Shown here one piece after another: positions 1 through 12,830 of a DNA stretch of 64,000 nucleotides. The translations under genes were made by a program, and so were the position numbers. The notes under the pieces are model-generated. The model was given only the letters and a program-made list of their open reading frames with translations, made no database searches and was not told the DNA's origin. The stretch's first letter is position 1, and each line of letters begins with the position of its first letter. The stretch lies in contig KB722751.1 of NCBI GenBank assembly GCA_000349905.1, positions 82,405 to 146,404 of the forward strand, written 5' to 3'. The stretch comes from Volvariella volvacea V23. Its lineage: Eukaryota; Basidiomycota; Agaricomycetes; Agaricales; Pluteaceae.

Positions 1-483
<483 letters not shown>

Positions 484-1240
484 GTTGGTGGTGGTCAAGG
501 TAAAAGTCAACACAAGTACAAGCAAGCGCCACCTTTAGATACCACGTGACCGTCGGCATTAGAGCAGCTGAGTAAGATGCCGGCGATTTTGAGCCGGTGA
601 CTTACCCGGTGGAGTGGTGCATCACGGTATTCCAGGCACTGCTTCCCGGTGGTTCTAAGGGTTGTTCACCGGGAAAGGCTGATTATCGTGGTGCCATGGC
701 ATGTTTAGCTGGACATCAAAGGCGAGTGAACGTGGGCACGTCAAGGAGGAAATACAGGGAGCTAACCAAGATGGGCTTAAGCAGGTTGATGCGAGGCCGG
801 CGACCTCCGATGAAAGGATGGGATGAAGGATAGGACCGCATAAGGCGACAATTGGGACGAAAGGACGAGCCGAATGGAATCCGTACCAAAAACGAGTTGT
901 TTGGGAAACAGACAGGAGAGACAAGACAAAGGTCCAGCTCGAAGACGGATGGGCTCGAGGCATGAAATCGGCCAAATAAGAGGTAAGCGGCCAAACTAAG
1001 CACAAACAAGTTACCGGCTGTTGAGTCTCTTGACCTTTTGCTCTCCTCCTGCTCTCCTAACCTTCCCCGTTCTTGCCCACCGTTTCTCCCTCGTTCTGTC
1101 CTTTTTCTTCTCAATCCGACCTGTCTGCTATCCGAGTTCCATTTCTGCCTTCGTGTGTTTAGCCTGTCTCTGACCGGTATCTCGCGCCTCGTTTGATCAC
1201 CGTCACCACTTTTCATTGAAAAACCGGACAAGTCCTTCCT
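484..1240. promoter_or_regulatory. Divergent intergenic region between CEF1 and the Zn2Cys6 regulator
   Basis: About 760 bp between two divergent starts. It has a CACGTG palindrome at 543-548 and a cluster of CCGGTG elements: 594-599, 606-611 and 646-651 in one orientation and 667-672 (CACCGG) inverted. CT-rich sequence at about 1030-1120 looks like a fungal 5' leader. A long minus-strand open frame across it has no recognisable product. Functional roles are inferred only. Confidence 0.4.
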
Positions 1241-4200
1241 ATGGATCTCCAACCTGAGTCTGCGCCCGACTCGAAGCCCGGGTATGACATCTCCACCGCT
1301 CGCGATACTTTCTCTCATGCTTTCGTAGCACGAAGCCACCAGTCATACGGGGTGCCCGTGCGTGCACCGTCTGTAGGGCGGCAAAGGTGTGCACACCATC
1401 ATTGTGGTGACTTCATGTCCTCACAATGCTTTCTAGATGAAGTGTGTCGGTGCTGAAGATGGCCAAGGGCGGTGTCAACGTTGCAAACGTGCCAACGTGG
1501 AGTATGTCACACCCCCCTTCAACCTATCAACATGCCGTTCTCACCATTCGTTCGCAGGTGTGTTTTCGAGAAGCACCGCCGCGGGCGAAAGCCAGGATCA
1601 AAGTATATTCTTCATGCCTCAATTAGCCTCCCCCCTCATCAACTATCTGATTTAGACTGTCTGAAGCATCCAAGATGCTACGGCGACTCGAGAAAGGGCT
1701 CAACAATGCAAAACTCAAATCGCAAACCACCGAGCAAGCATTGGCTGCCTCTCTCCAAGCAGGAGAAAGCCGCGCTTCTGGATCTCAAGATGGAAATTAC
1801 CAGGGTATGCGTCCTGATGGAACTTACGCATCAGGTTCTCACTTCCCCAACAATGAACTTCCTCCTTTAAATCTTTCCGGTTATTCCAACCATGAAGGCT
1901 ATACCACTCAAGCATCACGCAACATGGATGTGGATGACGAAGAGGATAATCAAGATCGCGATGGAGAAAACATATTCCCAGCAAAACTCATCAAACGGGA
2001 GAATCAGCGCAACTCGTTTTTCAGGCTTGTTCTCAATGAAGAAACTCCTGCCACTAATCCACCCTCAAATCGTGCGAACACCACCCCTGAACCCCCGAAA
2101 CCAGCTGTTCCCGGTCTCAAGGATCCAATTGAGGCCGGCATTATCGATGACGAGCAAGCTAAGGTTCTGTTCGACCTCATCTTCTTACGTCTTAACCCTT
2201 TCATCAATTTGTTCGATCCGGCACTCCATACCGTCAATTATGTCCGCTCGAAGTGTCCATTTCTCTTTACGACCCTGATCATGGCTGGGTGTAAATTCTT
2301 CAAACCGGAACTTTTCAAGACTTGTCAGAAATTGGCGAATGAGTATGCCGTCCGTGCTTTCGCCGAGGCTTGGAAACGTGTTGAGGTGGTGCAAGCCTTT
2401 GCATGTCTCACATACTGGAAAGATCCAGACGATAATGTCCGTTTTTGTTCTCTCGAATATATAATTACTCATCCTTTGTTCAGCGTACTTGGACTTATAT
2501 TGGTTATGTGAGTAACCTAGCGCATTACCCGACCCGATGACTCAATTTATCCTAGGCCTGCCGTATGGCAGTCGAACTGGGCCTCAACCGATACGTACCT
2601 CATCCCCCAGCAAATGAATCAGAATTCCAACTACTGGAGAGGCGTAACCGCGAGCGCACTTACCTGGTTTTGTTTGTTCATGATCGGAGCTTGAGTACTC
2701 AAACCGGAAGACATTGGATGCTTCCAGAGGATGAACTCATTCGCCACTCGTCAACTTGGCATGAACAGGGTGGAGCCAACATTAGGCCCGAGGACGTGAT
2801 CGTCGCTGCATTCGTGGCCCTCCGTCGCATTGCTGTATGCATCATGCTTTCACCCATCCGTACCCTTTTTGACCTTACCAATAGGCTGAGACGACTGACA
2901 TCTTTAATGCTCATCGGGGCAATAATACAGGCAGTCATAATGACGTCAACTACGACGTGGTTCTTAGAAACTGCAATTCAAAGCTCACCACCTGGGCAGA
3001 AACATGGCAACGAGAAATGGAGCGAGGTAAGAATCCCCCCCGTGTTTTCGAAGTACTCGTTCATACATATTACTAGCTGGCGGAGATAAATTCCATACCT
3101 CCTTCCTGAACTTCTTCCGCCTTTATGTTAGGCTGTTCCTTAATAGTTTTGGAGTCCAGGCTTCCATGTCACCAGTATGTGATATTTTGGCAGTTCCTCG
3201 GATGCAAGACGCTGAATTTGCTATGGATCAGACCAGCCACACTGCACCCAGTGTACAGGCTCTTTCTGCGTGTAGCTCCAGCGCACTTGATTCCCTCCGG
3301 ATTATATGCAAGGATTTCGCTACTATGAGCATGCTGGTGTGTTATCTCACTTTATCAGTTGGATACGACACCTCACTTCTCTGGCAGCGTTACGGCCAAG
3401 ATTCTATCACGGTTATGTCCGCATATTCAGCCGTGTTCCTCCTCAAGGTAATATGCTCGTATGGTCCCCGGTGTATCAGCTGACGTGCACCCACACAGCT
3501 TCTTCGCAGCTCCAATACTGTCGCACAATTACCCGAAGGTACTGCTGCAGAGATCTATGCGCTGATATCGAAAACTGCCGATGCCTACTATGATGCCTCG
3601 GTCCTCTCACCGGCTTCTACATCGGCAGCTTATCACGCTCGCTTCCTTCGTAGCCTTGTTGAGAATGATGTTTTTAAAATCCGGAGAGCTGACCCGCCTT
3701 CATATGATAACGGTATGCCGATTGATCCCCGGCTACAAGGTAAATTTGTTGGTCTCAATCTTCCAACCTGTGCTCACAATCATCGATCCTGCAGCTCCTC
3801 AATCAGGCCCACCAACTTCGCATTCCATCGTTCATACTAATGCCACCGTCAGTCCTAGTACCGATAATAATAGTGCTACACCTCCAGGTTCCGCCTATCC
3901 CCAGCATCAAGTCTCCCACCCGAGTCATGAGCAGTATGCATTCCCACCTTCACCCCAGGTTGCGGGTCCCCCCCCAGACGGAAGAAGAATATGTGCAAGA
4001 CATCAATATACGACCGATGGCAGGTGCCGGTGTGGGCGCACATCACAATTACCCCGGATATGCGCCGGCAGTTCCCCAGCATGCGTCAGAGTTGGACGCC
4101 CATTACTGGAAGAATATGTTCTTAGAGCTAGGTTTTGGTGATCAAGTTGATCCCGCAACGTTGACTGCTTCAGCAGTCGGCCACGATGACCGTACATATG

Positions 4201-4400
4201 CCCAGTATATGGATGCCTCGCACCAACAAGCTCATTATCCGCAAGCCCACCATCATCAACATCCCCAAGCACAATCACACCCTCACCACCCTCAGCACTC
4301 GCACCATCCACAGGTCCAACATCCTCAACATCCCCAACAAATGTCCTATCACCACAGTGTGCATGCAGCTGCACCACCCCGTTATACTCATCAAGCTTAG
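1241..4400 (+). CDS. Fungal Zn2Cys6 (C6) transcription factor with fungal-specific TF domain
   Basis: Nuclear DNA-binding regulator; target pathway unknown. Exons worked out: 1241-1281, 1329-1386, 1437-1501, 1558 to about 1608, 1656-2436, 2484-2507, then from 2556 with several more. The spliced N-terminus has the cluster C-x2-C-x6-C-x9-C-x2-C-x6-C at residues 26-56 (ACTVCRAAK...KCVG...CQRCKRANVEC), a basic linker (RRGRKPGSK) and a short coiled coil (MLRRLEKGLNNAK). The middle has the fungal_trans signature RTWTYIGYACRMAVELGLNR. The C-terminus is Pro/Gln/His-rich and ends HAAAPPRYTHQA. Oddity: near 3968-3975 a run of eight C puts the last about 140 codons out of frame with the exon before; seven C would restore it. 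An indel in a homopolymer or a 20-nt intron would be the alternatives. It loosely resembles the prtT group of regulators, but I do not assign a symbol. Confidence 0.88.
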
Positions 4401-4686
4401 AATACTTATCATTTGTCTTCATCTTCCAAATTTTATCCACTCCATTAGTAGCACTATGTCTTTGGTCGCGTTTTTGTCTGTACGATTGGTGCAGATTAGG
4501 TATTATTGCACCTTAATGATATTTCACAGTCTGCCTTATGTATTACAGTATTACAGTCAGCAGTGCATCTTTGAAATGATATTACTTGTGCTTCTCGGAC
4601 CGTTAGATTGATCTATTTTCCTCAATTGCACATTGGGGGTTCTATCGTGGCCAAGTTTATAGTATAGCCCATCAACAAAGAATCTG

Positions 4687-6121
4687 TCATGATTCAACAC
4701 CGATGGAGAAGATGATGACCCTTTTTCCGACAGCAGCGGCAACACGGGGAATCCCGCGCAGAGCCAAGAAGTCGAAGTCGCGGACAAAGTGTGGTCGTGA
4801 ATCAAGGTTAAAGGCTGTGGGCTGTGTGTGAATGTAGTTGACATTGTGCACATGAATGATGGCACCCTTGGCTGGTGCTTGAGTTGAAATGGCAAAGTAT
4901 TCAGGAAAAGTTTGACACCACCTATATGAAAAGCCCCAGTGGAGAATATGAAATAGCCCATTAGGCGCGAGCCGGGGGTTGACGGAGGTCAAGGAATGCG
5001 CACCGGAAATGGTTACCGCCTTCCAGAAAACTGTTCCCGGTAAGCATAGGCTTTCCTCCGTGTAAGCTCGAGATGTCCCAAATGGCGAACCTAGGGCCAT
5101 ATACGCCTCCAATTCTGCAAGAGATCAAGTCAGTTTAGATTACCAAACTGGATGAGGTGACGGGACACATAGGAGAAAGAAAGACTTTACATGTCAACAG
5201 AATCCTTTCGCCATGACAAAGACCCGGACCACTGAGAGTGATGGCCGACAGATGAATTCGCCAAGGTATAGGGTTCAATAAGCTCAATTAAGCTGGAATG
5301 CCTCCATGTTCCTTGATCGCCGTCTTCAGGATCTGAACGCCAGTCTGTCAAGAATACAGAACCTCTGGAATCCGCTACAAGAAATTCCTTGCTTGTGGAA
5401 GGATGGGAGGTGATGGTTGTCAACGGGTACGGAAAGGCAATCACGTAGGCAGTCGGTTGAGGCCGATCTGGATCCTTGCTGCCAGCTCTTGGGGTATGAA
5501 CTGGCGATACAATAGTTGATGACACATCGACGGTAGGGTGTAAGTCCCAAACCATGAGCATTTTGTCGTCTAATTCTATTTAAGAAGGTCGCTTTAAAGG
5601 GCCAGCAAAGTTCTCACCTGAGACAGTTCCAATATATCGCGTGCTATCACTGGCTGTGCCACCACAAAAACTGATATCATTAACTTTCCCATGATGTCCG
5701 CTTAGACCACCTCCAAATGCGAATATATCTTCTGATGTCGTGGATGTTTTGGTTAGAATGTGAAGGCCAAAGTCGGCGGCGGCGGCAGCTAGCCTTGACA
5801 AACGGTAAGCGCCCTGCCAGTTACATGACTGTAGACGCACTCGAGCACCCATTCAGAAGCAGAAGATGGAGAAACTGTTCTCATTGACCATGCAATAGCT
5901 GTGATTCTGCATCCTATTTGAAACGACGCGATAGAACGGCAAGAAGTGTCTGTCTAGGGGGCAATGAATCAAGGCGGCACCCTTGCATAAAGACCAACGC
6001 TTACAATTTGGATGACATCAACAGAATAATCGCCGCCGATGGCTATGAGATCAGCAGCGTCGTCATTGGGACACGCGCGGAGAACATATATCTGTTGACC
6101 ATGCTCATAACGAAGATCCAT
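4687..6121 (-). CDS. NUP37: NUP37-like WD40 nucleoporin
   Basis: Probable beta-propeller subunit of the Nup107-160 (Y) complex of the nuclear pore. Exon 1 starts at ATG 6121 (MDLRYEHGQQIYVLRACPND) and continues into DLIAIGGDYSVDVIQI, matching the first Nup37 blade (xNLIAYGGxxxVxIG). The next exon has ITAIAWSMRTVSPSSA, like GIAWSPETRL in the family. Then come an Ala-rich GLHILTK segment, SGHHGKVNDISFCGG, KMLMVWDL and a C-terminal blade ending RVAAAVGKRVIIFSIGVES. Five or more exons. Overall similarity to animal Nup37 is weak, so a divergent WD40 protein of another complex remains possible. Its start is only 86 bp from the start of the small ORF on the other strand, so they must share a promoter. 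Confidence 0.6.
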
Positions 6122-6207
6122 GGTGGACGCGTTGTTTGGTGTTGCTGCTTGCGTGATAGTTGTAAAACAGGGCCAAACGCGGCAATAGCCTTTGCAGTAC
6201 AGCGACG

Positions 6208-6390
6208 ATGGCTCCTCAAAAAGGTCCTAATCCTTGGCTATTAGCCGCTCTATCCGTCGCCTCCTTCGCCGCGTTCTATTCAATCGTCAAGCACAGAGAA
6301 ACCAACAATCCAGCATCTTTGCAACCCCGTCAATTTGACCATCCACTTGTCCCTCCTAGGCACAAGGACTCCACCAAAGACAGCTCTTAA
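6208..6390 (+). CDS. 60-aa small membrane protein upstream of UMP-CMP kinase
   Basis: Single-exon ORF of 60 codons starting MAPQKGPNPWLLAALSVASF. Residues 9-26 form one hydrophobic segment followed by a basic patch (KHRE) and a Pro-rich hydrophilic tail ending STKDSS. This suggests a single-pass tail-in membrane peptide, possibly in an organelle membrane; the function is not known to me. Its TAA is followed after just ACC by the ATG of UMP-CMP kinase, so both frames almost certainly lie on one transcript. The alternatives are a long upstream ORF that represses kinase translation, or a leader not made as stable protein. Its clean membrane-protein composition and good start context favour a real product. 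Confidence 0.6.
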   Translation: MAPQKGPNPWLLAALSVASFAAFYSIVKHRETNNPASLQPRQFDHPLVPPRHKDSTKDSS

Positions 6391-6393
6391 ACC

Positions 6394-7363
<970 letters not shown>

Positions 7364-7413
7364 GAACATGATCAAGGACAAGTGGACATTCTAGCAGATA
7401 TCATAAATACAAG

Positions 7414-8761
7414 TCAGGTATATAATGCAAATCCACCATCTTTTTGTGGCGTAGCAGCGGTACAAGTAACGCGACCACCTTCAGGAATCGTAAAAATAGC
7501 ACCATCGACGCACACAAAATGGGCCCGCTCATCCATGTCAAACTGAAAAGGGACTATAAGTGGTGTAATCAACAAAGCAGTGCAGATAGATCTTACTGGT
7601 ATCCACTCCCAACCGGCACATCTGAAATATTCCACCACCAACTCGCCATCGCCACCAACAACTACTTCACCTTTACCATTATATCTTAATTTAACATGAT
7701 TTCCATCCTGGTATGCACCCCCAAGGACTGCCCATAATTTAGAGACAAAAGACGTTCTAGCTTCTTCGGAATTCCATGATATCGACGGATCCCGAAGTGG
7801 GCGAATGACTACTACATCGAACAGGGCCTCTTTGGGAGGAATGCTTGTGGAAAAGGGCGTGATACGGAACGCAGGTTCTAACCTATCTACGTTAATGGTG
7901 GAGAGGAAATATGCAAAAGGTCCCTCCAGATCGAGTGGGTCTTGTTCGACAGCATCGGGGTGAGGACCGAACACTCCTAGCTGCGGATCGTATACCTGGA
8001 CAGTCTCTTGATCCGACGACGGATAGAGCTTGAGCGAACTCAGATACCAACGAGTGCTATTCTGCTGGGCTGCAACTTTAAACCTGAGGGTATATTCATC
8101 AATAGCACCGGTAAATCCGACAGTATATGACCGCATACCTCTCAATTCCTGGCATCTCCTTGCGGAGTGCCTCTGAATCGTGAAGAATAGAAGCATGCAA
8201 GGATGTAGATATGACGACAGTGGACAGCGCAGTTTCAGCGGGCTTCAGAGACTTTCCTGGGATGGGTGGAGGGGATATAACAGTAATAGCAAGGTTCAAG
8301 GGAGTAGGAGGCCTCGAGCTCAAGTATGCTGCCAGGGACTGTAACTTGTAATCCGAGCGTGTGATGTCTGTCTCTGGTCGTGGTGGTAAATGGGCTGAAT
8401 AGAGGGCATTTGCAGTACCACAAGGGATAAGGGCGAAGTGAATGCGAGGGAGATTTGACCTGGCATGCTGCAAGAGGTGGTTGATGATATCATGAAGTGT
8501 ACCGTCGCCCGAGGCAAGAATAACCGTAAATTCTCTTGGACTGTCGGGCACGGCGACACCGCTGGCCTCTACTGGGGTAGTGAAGGGCAGGAGATAGTCG
8601 AGAAGTGTAGAACCAGCGTGCTGGGCATTCTGTGTTTCGATTACTCGATCTGGTTGCTTTCCATGGTGGGCGAGCAATGGCAATACGTGCTCATGGACGA
8701 AGGACTTGGCCGTTCCATCTCCACACACTGGATTATAGATCAAAATGAGGTGTTGACTCAT
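7414..8761 (-). CDS. Diacylglycerol/sphingoid-base kinase family protein
   Basis: Lipid kinase with a DAGK catalytic domain, the family that phosphorylates sphingoid bases, ceramide or diacylglycerol on membranes. Three exons starting at ATG 8761: MSQHLILIYNPVCGDGTAKS (first strand and NP-x-G motif), then the nucleotide-binding signature ASGDGTLHDIINHL (equivalent to GGDGT) and IPCGTANALYSA (GTxNxxA). The C-terminal half after the intron near 8105 has the two-layer beta fold, including VVVIRPLRD and VDGAIFTIPEGGRVTC, and ends GGFALYT. About 430 aa. The compact size without C1 or PH domains is closer to YegS/LCB-kinase-like proteins than to animal DGKs; substrate cannot be fixed from sequence. 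Divergent from NIT2 with 112 bp between starts. Confidence 0.82.
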
Positions 8762-8873
8762 GGTCGATAGTGGGCGATCTAAGGAGAGTGCCCAGGACAG
8801 CCAACTTCACTGACCGGCCCGGGGCAACCGCCCTACTCACCAGAGCGAGCATCAATTCAGACCATCACCACCA

Positions 8874-10314
8874 ATGTCACTCTCCACAAGGATACCCAGC
8901 CTTAGACCTTTCACCCTTGCTCTTGTCCAACTGGGCAACATCAGTCCTAACAAGGCCGACAACATCAAACATGCACGCGAGATGATCTTACGAGCTGCCA
9001 AAGAGCATACGCGCAAGCCCGATCTTATAGTGCTACCGGTGAGTACCCACTGGCAGCCTCGCGCACCACTCTACTCCAATATAATAATGATCCCGCATCT
9101 AGGAATGCTTTAACTCTCCGTACGGACATGTCCACTTCCCTGTATACGCAGAGAACATCGGGTACGCACAGGGAAGACCCTACGATGTCTCCCAGAGTGA
9201 AAGTGAAAGTGTAAAGATGCTGTCTTCAGCTGCACAGGAAGTCAGCACATGGCTCATAGGAGGCCCGTCTATGTTGATTTCCTCCTGTTTGGCTTATACT
9301 TAAATTGTCAATGTTAGGATCGATCCCGGAGAGAGATCCCGCAGATGGCAAAGTTTACAACACCTGCACAGTGTATAACCCGAAGGGTACTCTCATAGTT
9401 GGCCGAAGAGAGGGTTGAGGTTGATTTATATTAGGTGAACTGGTGGCCATTCACCGCAAGGTCCACCTCTTCGACATTGAGATCCCAGGAAAGATTAAAT
9501 TCAAGGTAACGCTCCAGTTTTACAGACACTTCAGTAATACCGTTGACACCGCATACAGGAGAGCGAAACTCTTACAGGCGGGGACAGCATCAACACCTTT
9601 GACACAGGTTTGTTTGATTTTTCGGCACGAGAAGCGCTAACATCGACCACGTTCATAGAGTTTGCTCGTATTGGGTTAGGTATTTGCTATGACATCCGGT
9701 TCCCCGAACTTTCCATGATTGCTGCGCGACGAGGTGAGTTGTCTCTGATACAGATGTATGGCGAATGCATATGGTCTGCAGGCTGTCAGGTTCTCGTCTA
9801 CCCCGGGGCCTTTAATTTAATCACGGGGCCTCTCCACTGGGAGCTCCTCCAGCGATCACGGTACGTTCTTTCAGTTGCTGGGTATGCCAATCTAAACGAG
9901 CGTTACAGTGCCGTTGACAATCAAGTGTTTGTATCCATGTGTAGTCCCGCGCGAGATATGACGGCAGGTTACCATGCGGTGCGTTATGTACTGTTACCGT
10001 GTTCGCGTTCTGATTGCAATCCACTGACCAATCTAGTGGGGTCACTCGCTGGTTGTTGATCCAATGTAGGTTTGATATGTCAGCTTCTTAAATACAATGA
10101 CAAAGCGGATAACAGGGGCAAAGTTATCAACGAAGCCTCAGAGAAGGAAGAAATTATTTACGCCGACATAGGTAAGTACTCTAGCGTGTTAGAGGGTAGA
10201 CAGGTAAACCAAGCTGCAAAAGACCCAGGAGTATTTGAGAGCGCGCGATCTGGTATTCCTGTGACAACACAGCGACGATTTGATGTGTATCCTGATGTGA
10301 GTGGACAGGCTTAG
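8874..10314 (+). CDS. NIT2: Omega-amidase NIT2-type carbon-nitrogen hydrolase
   Basis: Nitrilase-superfamily enzyme that hydrolyses alpha-ketoglutaramate and alpha-ketosuccinamate to ketoacid plus ammonia, closing the glutamine transaminase pathway. The catalytic Glu is in [13 protein letters not shown] (after the first intron), the Lys in [15 protein letters not shown] and the Cys in [14 protein letters not shown], so the E-K-C triad is complete. Other Nit2 hallmarks are [30 protein letters not shown] and [16 protein letters not shown]. The tail runs through [20 protein letters not shown] to VYPDVSGQA. At least eight short introns. ATG 8874 is the first in frame after the divergent promoter. 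Order and spacing of motifs match human Nit2 along its whole length. Confidence 0.94.
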
Positions 10315-10510
10315 GACAAAGGGTGTTGTGCAGCACTGGAAAGCACTGGCTGTTGGACGAAAAAGGCAACTACAATTACCAGATTTGTATAGCTGTAGAA
10401 TTCGGTAGATGCTTGTGGAATAATCGCTCTAACCAGCTAAAACAAATTCATCCCTTTATTCCTCTCTTCTTCATCTCATCCACCCCATCTACATCCGTTG
10501 ATCACCAGCC

Positions 10511-11989
10511 ATGGTCAGAGAAACGTCGGTATTCGTCTTCATCGTCCGCTCCCAGTTCTCCTGATACGTTCTTTCACAGCAAATATTACGATCTCCTCGA
10601 AGTTAGTCCAACAGCGTCCGAGGGGGACTTGAAGAAAGCATATCGCAAAAAGTAGTTCTAAATCCCCATATTGCAATAATGCATTCTCAATACCATTGAT
10701 CGCAGAGCCTTGAAACTGCACCCCGACAAGGGTGGTGACCCAGAAAAATTCAAGGAGGTCACGCATGCGTAAGTCCCTTCCTGCCGAACAGCTCATTCGT
10801 CTCCTCAGCCTGCACTCCTCCCATCGTCCAGATATGAAGTCCTATCTGATCCACAAAAGCGCTCAATATATGATGCCCGTGGAGAAGCCGGATTGAACGA
10901 GTCTGGAGGAATGGGGGGTATGGACCCTCAGGTAAGCTATTCGCGCGATATCATGACCTTCAGGACCAATCTTACGTGGAATTCCAGGACCTGTTCAGCA
11001 GTCTTTTCGGAAATGCGGGAGGTTTCTTCGGTGGCTCACGAAATGCTGGGCCACGTAAAACGAAAGATCTCGTACACCGCGTACACGTCACACTGGAAGA
11101 CCTCTATAAAGGCAAGACAACTAAGCTTGCACTCACTCGCAATGTCATCTGTTCCAAGTGCAGTGGCAAGGGTGGCAAAGAGGGCGCAGTAAGATCATGT
11201 ACAGGATGCGGCGGGCGTGGTGTTAGAGTTACACTGCGTCAAATGGGTCCCATGATCCAGCAAATCCAGTCAACTTGTGACGAATGTTCGGGTACCGGTG
11301 AAATGATCAACCCCAAGGATCGTTGTACGGTCTGCAAAGGCAAGAAAGTGGTGCCAGAAAAGAAGATTCTCGAGGTGCACATTGACAAGGGTATGAAGGG
11401 CGGCCAGACAATTACTTTCCGCGGGGAGAGCGATCAAGCACCGGACGCTGAGGCAGGAGATGTTGTCATTGTCATTGAGGAGAAGCCACATGAAACATTC
11501 CGTAGACAAGATAATGACTTGATAACGGAAGTGGAAATTGACCTGCTGACCGCGTTGGCTGGTGGTCAAATCGCCCTGAAACACCTGGACGAGCGCGCGC
11601 TCATTATTACATTTGAGGCTGGCGAAGTTATCAAACACGGTATGTATTCCTCTGTCTCCTAAGGAGCGCCTTTGTCGTGTTCACGCTGTTCCTCAGATGA
11701 CCTCAAGGTCATTCATGGCCAAGGCATGCCATCGCATCGGCACCACGAACCAGGTGACTTGTATCTACGAATGAAAGTCAAGTTCCCCGAAACCATTGAC
11801 GGGGATGTCATTCCTCTGCTCGAAAAAGCACTGCCACTGCGCCAGACCCTGCCCACATTCCCGAAGAACGTCTTCTTGGAGAAAGTCAATGTTGAGGATG
11901 CCGATTCCCGTCATGGTAGCCGAAGGATGGACATGGACGATATGGACCAAGAACCTGACGAGCCACGGGTCCAGTGCGCTAACCAATAG
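10511..11989 (+). CDS. YDJ1: Type I (class A) DnaJ/Hsp40 co-chaperone, Ydj1-like
   Basis: Hsp70 co-chaperone of the cytosol and ER surface. The first exon is just 14 nt (10511-10524, MVRET); splicing to about 10581 gives KYYDLLEVSPTASEGDL. The J domain has LHPDKGG (HPD motif). A Gly/Met-rich linker (GGMGGMDPQ) and a G/F region with GGFFGGSR follow. The zinc-finger region has four CxxCxGxG-type repeats: CSKCSGKG, CTGCGGRG, CDECSGTG and CTVCKGKK. The substrate-binding C-terminal domains follow (HGQGMPSHRH, GDLYLRMKVKFPE). The protein ends VQCANQ, a CaaX box for farnesylation as in yeast Ydj1. Five or more introns, one interrupting the EVIKH/DDLKVIHG junction. The splice-derived start is better than the longer upstream frame. 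Confidence 0.95.
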
Positions 11990-12121
11990 ATTACATTGCT
12001 GTTGTTCACGGCATTGCCTATTCGATTGTATTTGGAGTTTATCACGCGTTGTAGCATTCACTTCCTAGATTCCCATTTACGATCTGTGCCATACATCATC
12101 GTTCTAATATACTCGCATTGT

Positions 12122-12830
12122 TCACTTGTTTGCTTCCCAGCTCGTCTATGCGATGTACATGAGGAATGTTTGGAAGGTTCCAATATTATGGATTCAATTA
12201 CCGTAGGATTCCTTTTGAAGGATTCGTATGCCTCTCGATTGAAGAAGCTAACCTCAGTTTCGTTTTCTACGGCCATGAATAGCCGGGCTAATAATAAAGA
12301 AGACAATCTCACCAAAACCTAGCTCTGCAAGGGACTTGCTGTCGTCACTGAGTATCCAATCGTCATGATCAAGGTTAATGATCAAATTGGAGGTCTGATC
12401 TGCGAGTTACAAAACCATAACCCATGACAAGACAGGACATCCCATACTTTGGCACCATGGGCCTTTGTGTATAACTTGAGCGTATCTAAAAATTTCGTCT
12501 TCAGCTGACCCGTCTAATGGTCGGTGTTCTGCCTACCGAGCTGTACAGTCCGGTAAGGCTTAAATCCAGGTTGGGAGAGTACAGCTAGTCACGGCGATCT
12601 TGGGATCCGGGTTAGCTCAGCAGCCATGAAGACCAAGATGTACCTTGTCGTGCGATGTTTTTGAGTTCCTGCACTGTTGCTGTCTCGAGATTAATTTTGT
12701 GCAGGACGAGGCTCTTCTCTGTGCGAAACTCGAACGACTTGATAATCCGAACAGTCAACGTGGCAGAGGTCTTTGGAAGAGCTGTGCTCGTAAGGCCTTG
12801 GGAGATGGTGGCATCTGACTCTGAAGACAT
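12122..12830 (-). CDS. UPF0538 (C2orf76-like) family protein
   Basis: Small conserved eukaryotic protein of unknown function. Starting at ATG 12830: MSSESDATISQGL, then the family core TLTVRIIKSFEFRTEKSLVL and TVQELKNIARQ. Spliced exons give GFKPYRTVQLDTLKLYTKAH, GAKTSNLIINLDHDDWILSD and SKSLAELGFENETEVSFFNR. The final intron (donor after AAT CCT ACG) gives the ending FKRNPTTSWEANK, agreeing with the NP..SW end of animal members. Six exons within 700 bp. Human C2orf76 has the same order: VRSFEHR, Y..LKIIHQAH, NELVLSLEDDDRLLL, SETEIAFF. The fold looks ubiquitin-like by its pattern, but that is inference. Tail-to-tail with YDJ1 and head-to-head with the GH3 gene. Confidence 0.85.

Noticed and set aside
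655..1339. Long minus-strand open frames (up to 207 codons) upstream of the Zn2Cys6 gene
   Set aside because: No domain, poor composition, and they cover a promoter and 5' exon of the plus-strand gene, which has firm splice support.
12058..12121. Unspliced C-terminal extension of the UPF0538 protein to 12058
   Set aside because: Splicing gives the NPTTSW ending shared with the animal family; the extension overlaps YDJ1's 3' region and has no conservation I can see.
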